This document shows, piece after piece, positions 60,377-64,000 of a DNA stretch of 64,000 nucleotides (position 1 is the first letter of the stretch; each line of letters opens with the position of its first letter). The DNA is from Mesorhizobium sp. CA14. GTDB taxonomy: Bacteria > Pseudomonadota > Alphaproteobacteria > Rhizobiales > Rhizobiaceae. The position numbers and the translations under genes are program-made. The DNA lies in the NCBI RefSeq assembly GCF_020165195.1, contig NZ_JAIUHR010000020.1:47071-111070 (forward strand), in the 5' to 3' direction. A model generated the notes under the pieces. The model was not told the origin of the DNA, did not search any database, and saw nothing but the letters and a program-made list of their open reading frames with translations.

Positions 60377-61618
60377 ATGGACCAGAAGATCGAAACCACC
60401 CCCTACGACGTCGAGGCGATCCGCCGCGACTTCCCGATCCTGTCGCGCCAGGTCTATGGCAAGCCGCTGGTCTATCTCGACAATGGCGCCTCGGCGCAGA
60501 AGCCGCAGGTGGTGCTCGACACCATCCAGCACGCTTATTCCCAGGAATACGCCAACGTGCATCGCGGCCTGCATTTCCTGTCGAATGCGGCGACGGACGC
60601 CTATGAGAACGCCCGGAAGTCGGTGCAGCGGTTTTTGAACGCGCCGAGCACCGACAATATCGTCTTCACCTCTAATACCACCTCGGCGATCAACACCGTC
60701 GCCTATGGCTGGGGCATGCCGCGGATCGGCGAGGGCGACGAGATCGTGCTGTCGATCATGGAGCACCATTCCAACATCGTGCCGTGGCATTTCATCCGCG
60801 AGCGGCAGGGCGCCAAGCTCGTCTGGGTGCCGGTCGACGATCTCGGTGCCTTCCACATCGAGGAATTCGAAAAGCGCCTGACCGACCGCACCAAGCTGGT
60901 CGCCATCACCCAGATGTCCAATGCGCTGGGCACGGTGACGCCGATCAAGGAGATCGTGCGCATCGCGCATTCGCGTGGAATTCCCGTGCTCGTCGACGGC
61001 AGCCAGAGCGCCGTGCACATGCCGATCGACGTGCAGGATCTCGACTGCGATTTCTTCGTCTTCACCGGCCACAAGGTCTACGGTCCGTCGGGCATCGGCG
61101 TGCTCTACGGCAAGAAGAACAGGCTGGAAGAGATGCGCCCCTTCATGGGCGGCGGCGAAATGATCGAGGAGGTGACGGAGGACATCGTCACCTACAACGA
61201 GCCGCCACACCGCTTCGAGGCCGGCACGCCGCCGATCGTGCAGGCAATCGGCCTGGGCGCCGCGCTCGACTATATGGAGAAGATCGGCCGCGAGCGCATC
61301 GCCGCGCACGAGGCGGACCTCAAGGCATACGCGCATGAGCGGCTGCGGGCGATCAACTCGCTGCGCATCTTCGGCGACGCGCCCGGCAAGGGCGCCATCA
61401 TCTCGTTCGAATTGCAGGGTATCCATGCGCATGACGTGTCGATGGTGATCGATCGGCAAGGTGTTGCCGTCCGCGCGGGCACGCATTGCGCCCAGCCGCT
61501 GTTGAAACGCTTCGGCGTCACCTCCACATGCAGGGCATCGTTCGGCATGTATAATACAAGGGCCGAAGTCGACGCTTTGGCCGAGGCGCTGGAAAAGGCG
61601 CGAAAGTTCTTCGGGTGA
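60377..61618 (+). CDS. sufS: Cysteine desulfurase SufS
   Basis: This 413-aa group II desulfurase has the PLP fold with VYLDNGASAQKPQVVLDTIQ, EHHSNIVPWHF, DGSQSAVHMPIDV, PLP Lys in FTGHKVYGPSGIGVLYGK and the active Cys in TSTCRASFGMYNT. ATG 60377 has AAGGA 8 bp upstream; the frame is open further up into the repeat. It mobilises sulphur from cysteine and hands it to SufBCD, usually via SufE or another acceptor; no SufE is adjacent, and the short DUF59 gene follows. Confidence 0.93.
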   Translation: MDQKIETTPYDVEAIRRDFPILSRQVYGKPLVYLDNGASAQKPQVVLDTIQHAYSQEYANVHRGLHFLSNAATDAYENARKSVQRFLNAPSTDNIVFTSNTTSAINTVAYGWGMPRIGEGDEIVLSIMEHHSNIVPWHFIRERQGAKLVWVPVDDLGAFHIEEFEKRLTDRTKLVAITQMSNALGTVTPIKEIVRIAHSRGIPVLVDGSQSAVHMPIDVQDLDCDFFVFTGHKVYGPSGIGVLYGKKNRLEEMRPFMGGGEMIEEVTEDIVTYNEPPHRFEAGTPPIVQAIGLGAALDYMEKIGRERIAAHEADLKAYAHERLRAINSLRIFGDAPGKGAIISFELQGIHAHDVSMVIDRQGVAVRAGTHCAQPLLKRFGVTSTCRASFGMYNTRAEVDALAEALEKARKFFG

Positions 61619-61620
61619 CG

Positions 61621-62016
61621 ATGATGGACGACGTGAGCACCACCGCAGAAAAAGCGCCGGAAACGGTAGCGAACGGTATCGTCACGGCCTCGGCGATCCC
61701 CGCCGACGAGCTGGCGCGGCTGACCGACGACATCGTTTCGGCGCTGAAGACCGTCTACGACCCGGAAATCCCGGCTGACATCTACGAGCTCGGCCTGGTC
61801 TACAAGATCGATATCGAGGACGACCGTTCGGTCAAGATCGACATGACGCTGACCGCGCCGGGCTGCCCGGTGGCCGGCGAGATGCCGGGCTGGGTCGAGA
61901 ACGCCGTCGGCGCCGTGGAAGGCGTTTCCGGCGTCGAGGTCAGCATGGTGTTCGATCCGCCATGGACGCCCGATCGCATGTCGGAAGAGGCGCAGGTCGC
62001 GGTCGGGTGGTATTGA
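61621..62016 (+). CDS. sufT: SufT-type DUF59 Fe-S maturation protein (SufX position)
   Basis: This 131-aa protein has a 45-residue N-terminal extension (MMDDVSTTAEKAPETVANG) and a DUF59/MIP18 domain: VYDPEIPADIYELGLVYKID, MTLTAPGCPVAGEMPGWVEN, EVSMVFDPPWTPDRMSE. The conserved Cys and DPExP/TxxxCP elements are intact. It is the SUF-associated DUF59 protein that helps transfer or mature Fe-S clusters. It starts almost at the stop of sufS. Confidence 0.9.
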   Translation: MMDDVSTTAEKAPETVANGIVTASAIPADELARLTDDIVSALKTVYDPEIPADIYELGLVYKIDIEDDRSVKIDMTLTAPGCPVAGEMPGWVENAVGAVEGVSGVEVSMVFDPPWTPDRMSEEAQVAVGWY

Positions 62017-62110
62017 GGCCTATACCCTTGCGCCAGTTGTAAAACTTCACCATTTTAGGTGAGAATCATTCGGCAGGCCTTGAACCTGCATGGAATGGAG
62101 TAGGAAAGAC

Positions 62111-62491
62111 ATGGGACGCTTCGCCGTCATCACGATGACCGAAAAGGCCGCCGACCGGGTGCGCGAGATCGTCGCCACGCGCGAAGGTGCGCATGGTATC
62201 CGGCTCGGCATCAAGAAGGGCGGTTGCGCCGGCATGGAGTATACGGTTGACCTGGTGACCGAGCCGAATCCCAAGGACGACCATATCGAGCGTGACGGCG
62301 CGCATGTCTATGTCGCGCCTGAAGCCGCGCTCTTTCTGTTCGGCACCGAGATGGATTTCGAGCAGACGACGTTGCGTACCGGCTTCACCTTCAAGAATCC
62401 GAACCAGAGCTCAGCCTGCGGCTGCGGCGAATCCGTCGAGCTGAAGCCTGCCGATCTTAAGGCGCTTGCCGAGGCACGCGCCTCAGCCTGA
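62111..62491 (+). CDS. sufA: A-type Fe-S carrier SufA
   Basis: This 126-aa A-type protein has the three conserved Cys: GGCAGMEYTV and the closing SACGCGES pair. The opening AVITMTEKAADRVREIVATR and length are typical. It carries Fe-S clusters from SufBCD to apo-proteins. ATG 62111 follows GGAGTAGGA. It ends the operon after a 94-bp gap that contains no obvious terminator. Confidence 0.92.
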   Translation: MGRFAVITMTEKAADRVREIVATREGAHGIRLGIKKGGCAGMEYTVDLVTEPNPKDDHIERDGAHVYVAPEAALFLFGTEMDFEQTTLRTGFTFKNPNQSSACGCGESVELKPADLKALAEARASA

Positions 62492-62511
62492 TCAGGCGCC
62501 AACGCTCCCCC

Positions 62512-62970
62512 TCAGTCGGGCAGCGCAGCGATGACGACAAGCTCGACAACAAGATCCGGCTGCGCCAGGGCGGCCACCCCGATTACCTCTGATGGCGGCG
62601 GATTGTTGTAGCTACAGTGCTTCGGGCAATGTTCGGCGAAGAATTCGTCCAACACATCCAGACGGAAATTGGGTGAACTGAGAACGCCGCCGGACGGAAA
62701 AGGCCCTTTGACGTAGAACGTCACCTTGACCAGATGGTCGAGCGAGCTGCCAAGTTCCTCCAGATCCTCCTTGATGTTGGCCAGGATTTCGCGCCACTGC
62801 GCTGCCGCGTCGCCGACAGCGCCGCCCTGGTGTTTCGAGGGATCGTAGTCGTCGACGGTGGCGGTGTTGCCGGACAGGAAAACATATCCCTTCGCATCCG
62901 AGACGACCGTGCCCTTGCCCCAAGGCATCAAACGATCGCCTTTGAATTTCTTGTGCGTCGTGAGCTTCAT
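62512..62970 (-). CDS. RidA/YjgF-family protein (152 aa)
   Basis: This RidA-like protein has the DUF/YjgF pattern: YVFLSGNTATVDDYDPSKHQ, EDLEELGSSLDHLVKVTFYV, PPPSEVIGVAALAQPDLVVE. RidA proteins hydrolyse reactive enamine/imine intermediates of PLP enzymes, which would fit near two PLP-dependent desulfurases but is not shown. The Arg of canonical RidA (R105-type, PxRxxV) reads PPPSEVIGV here, so it is probably a non-RidA subgroup member. Confidence 0.8.
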   Translation of the reverse strand: MKLTTHKKFKGDRLMPWGKGTVVSDAKGYVFLSGNTATVDDYDPSKHQGGAVGDAAAQWREILANIKEDLEELGSSLDHLVKVTFYVKGPFPSGGVLSSPNFRLDVLDEFFAEHCPKHCSYNNPPPSEVIGVAALAQPDLVVELVVIAALPD

Positions 62971-63003
62971 TTCGGTCTCCTGTCGCCAGATGGTCGTCTT
63001 GAT

Positions 63004-63047
63004 GCAATTCCGGGCGGAAAACCGCTGCGCAGTGTTGCCGGAATTGC
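63004..63047. repeat. Intergenic palindrome, gcaattccgg family, copy 2
   Basis: gcaattccgggcggaaaacc gct...gccggaattgc closely matches the element at 238-280, with gcaattcc/ggaattgc arms. It lies between the RidA-like and GFA-like genes, directly after the GFA stop. Confidence 0.6.
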
Positions 63048-63545
63048 CTAATCAACCCACATTCCAGTCCGCTTGTGCCAGTCGGCGATCGATTCCTCTG
63101 GATAGACGTCGAACACCTTGTCTTGTCTGCCGACGACCGGCTCGACCCAGTTCGCCTTGTATTTCAGCATCAGATGCACCTTTTCCGGTGGTGTCGGCAG
63201 GTCGGTGTCGATCGCCGAGGCAAACGGATGCACAAGCTCCGGCCAGGTCGGATCATAGAGCCAGAGTGCCGCGCCGCATTTCCGGCAGAAATTGCGCTCG
63301 CCGGTCGAGACCTCGCAATGCGGGTGCTCGTCATCCTCGATTTCGGCACGGTAGACGCCGAGGCTGCGCTTGCCCGTTACGTTCATCGTCTCGTACTCGG
63401 CGCCGAGATTGATGGCGAACCCGCCGCCGCCCTGCTGCTTACGGCAGATCGAGCAGTAGCAGAGCATGAAGGGCACTGGCGTGTGGCTCTCCACCTCGAA
63501 GCGGACGGCGCCGCAGCGGCAGGAGCCTTTGAGCAGGACAGGCAT
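63048..63545 (-). CDS. GFA-family glutathione-dependent formaldehyde-activating-like protein
   Basis: This 165-aa zinc protein begins MPVLLKGSCRCGAVRFEVES and has LCYCSICRKQQGGGG and RNFCRKCGAALWLYDP, the three Cys sets of the GFA/Mss4-like fold. GFA enzymes accelerate glutathione-formaldehyde adduct formation, but most family members are of unknown function. ATG 63545 places the Cys motif correctly; an upstream ATG at 63572 is less likely. Confidence 0.85.
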   Translation of the reverse strand: MPVLLKGSCRCGAVRFEVESHTPVPFMLCYCSICRKQQGGGGFAINLGAEYETMNVTGKRSLGVYRAEIEDDEHPHCEVSTGERNFCRKCGAALWLYDPTWPELVHPFASAIDTDLPTPPEKVHLMLKYKANWVEPVVGRQDKVFDVYPEESIADWHKRTGMWVD

Positions 63546-63634
63546 GGCGGGAACTCCGTTTCCAGGTTTCAACCTGTCAGCATGCTTTTGGTTGCGGCGA
63601 TGACAAGGCCGGTGACGGATGAGATGATCGCGGC

Positions 63635-63958
63635 ATGGATAATGCGCGCCTTGAAGAATTGTTCGAAAGCCTTGGGCCGATCGGCATCCGAAAAATGTTC
63701 GGTGGCAAGGGCATCTATTGCGACGGCGTCATTGTCGCGGTCGTCGTGCGTGGCGAGCTGATGCTCAAGGCGGATGAGGAAACCATTCCCGATTTCGAGG
63801 CCGCGGGCTGCCGCCAGTGGACCTATACCGGCTCGCGCCACGGCAAGGAGGTGGCGATGCCCTATTGGAGCGTGCCCGACGACGCCTTCGACGATCCCGA
63901 TGAAATGGCAGTGTGGGCGCGGCGGGCTTATGAAGCGGGGAGGCGGGCGGGGAAGTGA
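63635..63958 (+). CDS. TfoX N-terminal domain protein (107 aa)
   Basis: This protein matches the TfoX/Sxy N-terminal domain: LEELFESLGPIGIRKMFGGK, GIYCDGVIVAVVVRGELMLK, and SVPDDAFDDPDEMAVWARRA. The C-terminal HhH-like domain of full TfoX is absent, as in many rhizobial short members. These stand-alone proteins have no known role; a competence function should not be assumed. It is the last complete gene in the window. Confidence 0.82.
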   Translation: MDNARLEELFESLGPIGIRKMFGGKGIYCDGVIVAVVVRGELMLKADEETIPDFEAAGCRQWTYTGSRHGKEVAMPYWSVPDDAFDDPDEMAVWARRAYEAGRRAGK

Positions 63959-64000
63959 AGTTAGAAATGCTGGCGGGACAGCACCCCCCTCTGTCCTGCC

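Noticed and set aside
56583..61486. Large minus-strand frames over the suf operon
   Set aside because: The plus-strand suf proteins have full catalytic motifs; the antisense frames match nothing.
63569..63841. Minus-strand frame over the TfoX-like gene
   Set aside because: It is antisense to a gene with clear TfoX motifs and has no ribosome site.

Overview
The window is high-GC alphaproteobacterial chromosome. It most resembles Mesorhizobium or a close Rhizobiales relative: it carries MucR-, DUF6894- and DUF3606-type proteins, many ABC uptake systems, a rhizobial suf gene order and several rhizobial intergenic palindromes. Assignments rest on reading the proteins and motifs; no database search was run.

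Layout. (1) 1-5.2 kb: a sugar ABC system (partial permease, Tat-exported binding protein, divergent ATPase) with an RbsD/FucU-type mutarotase and a ribokinase-like kinase, then a 32-aa RiPP-like precursor and a small conserved gene. A perfect LacI-type palindrome lies between the divergent promoters. (2) 5.4-5.8 kb: tRNA-Asp(GTC) and tRNA-Val(TAC) on opposite strands. (3) 5.78-31.94 kb: a 26-kb genomic island in the 3' half of tRNA-Val. It is bounded by a 49-bp direct repeat (5730-5778 and 31888-31936), has matching 20-bp putative integrase arm sites at both ends, and carries a tyrosine integrase plus an excisionase-like gene at its right end. (4) 32-46 kb: a ROK-regulated ribose/fructose-type ABC system with an SDR, then an FAD-oxidase/FadR/VOC/NitT-type ABC operon divergent from a creatinase-like M24 hydrolase. 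(5) 44.8-55 kb: housekeeping and envelope genes (M23 peptidase, Bcp, AsmA-like giant, TyrS, GT39 glycosyltransferase, PAP2 phosphatase, alpha/beta hydrolase). (6) 55.3-62.5 kb: the suf Fe-S assembly operon in the order S2-B-C-D-S1-X(T)-A, then RidA, GFA and TfoX-like genes.

The island is the accessory part. Its left half holds a Rap1a-like protein, a stand-alone OLD-type ATPase/TOPRIM protein, a decayed integrase, and a compact overlapping operon: an orphan protein with C-terminal membrane helices, a ThiL/AIR-synthase-like protein, a HIT-like protein, a SAMHD1/dGTPase-like HD protein and a DNA methyltransferase, with a convergent thymidylate-kinase-like gene. This nucleotide-centred cassette (9.1-14.8 kb) is the best candidate for an undescribed system; defence or DNA/nucleotide modification is inference. 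The middle (15-22.7 kb) is a graveyard of small regulators and broken genes: Crp/Fnr, resolvase, MucR, PilZ with a nonsense codon, an IS remnant, a frameshifted DUF3606 gene and a truncated membrane sensor. It also holds a duplicated 111-nt intergenic element. The right part (22.9-30.2 kb) is mostly minus-strand genes of unknown function leading into the excisionase/integrase module. No conjugation, phage structural or CRISPR genes were seen.
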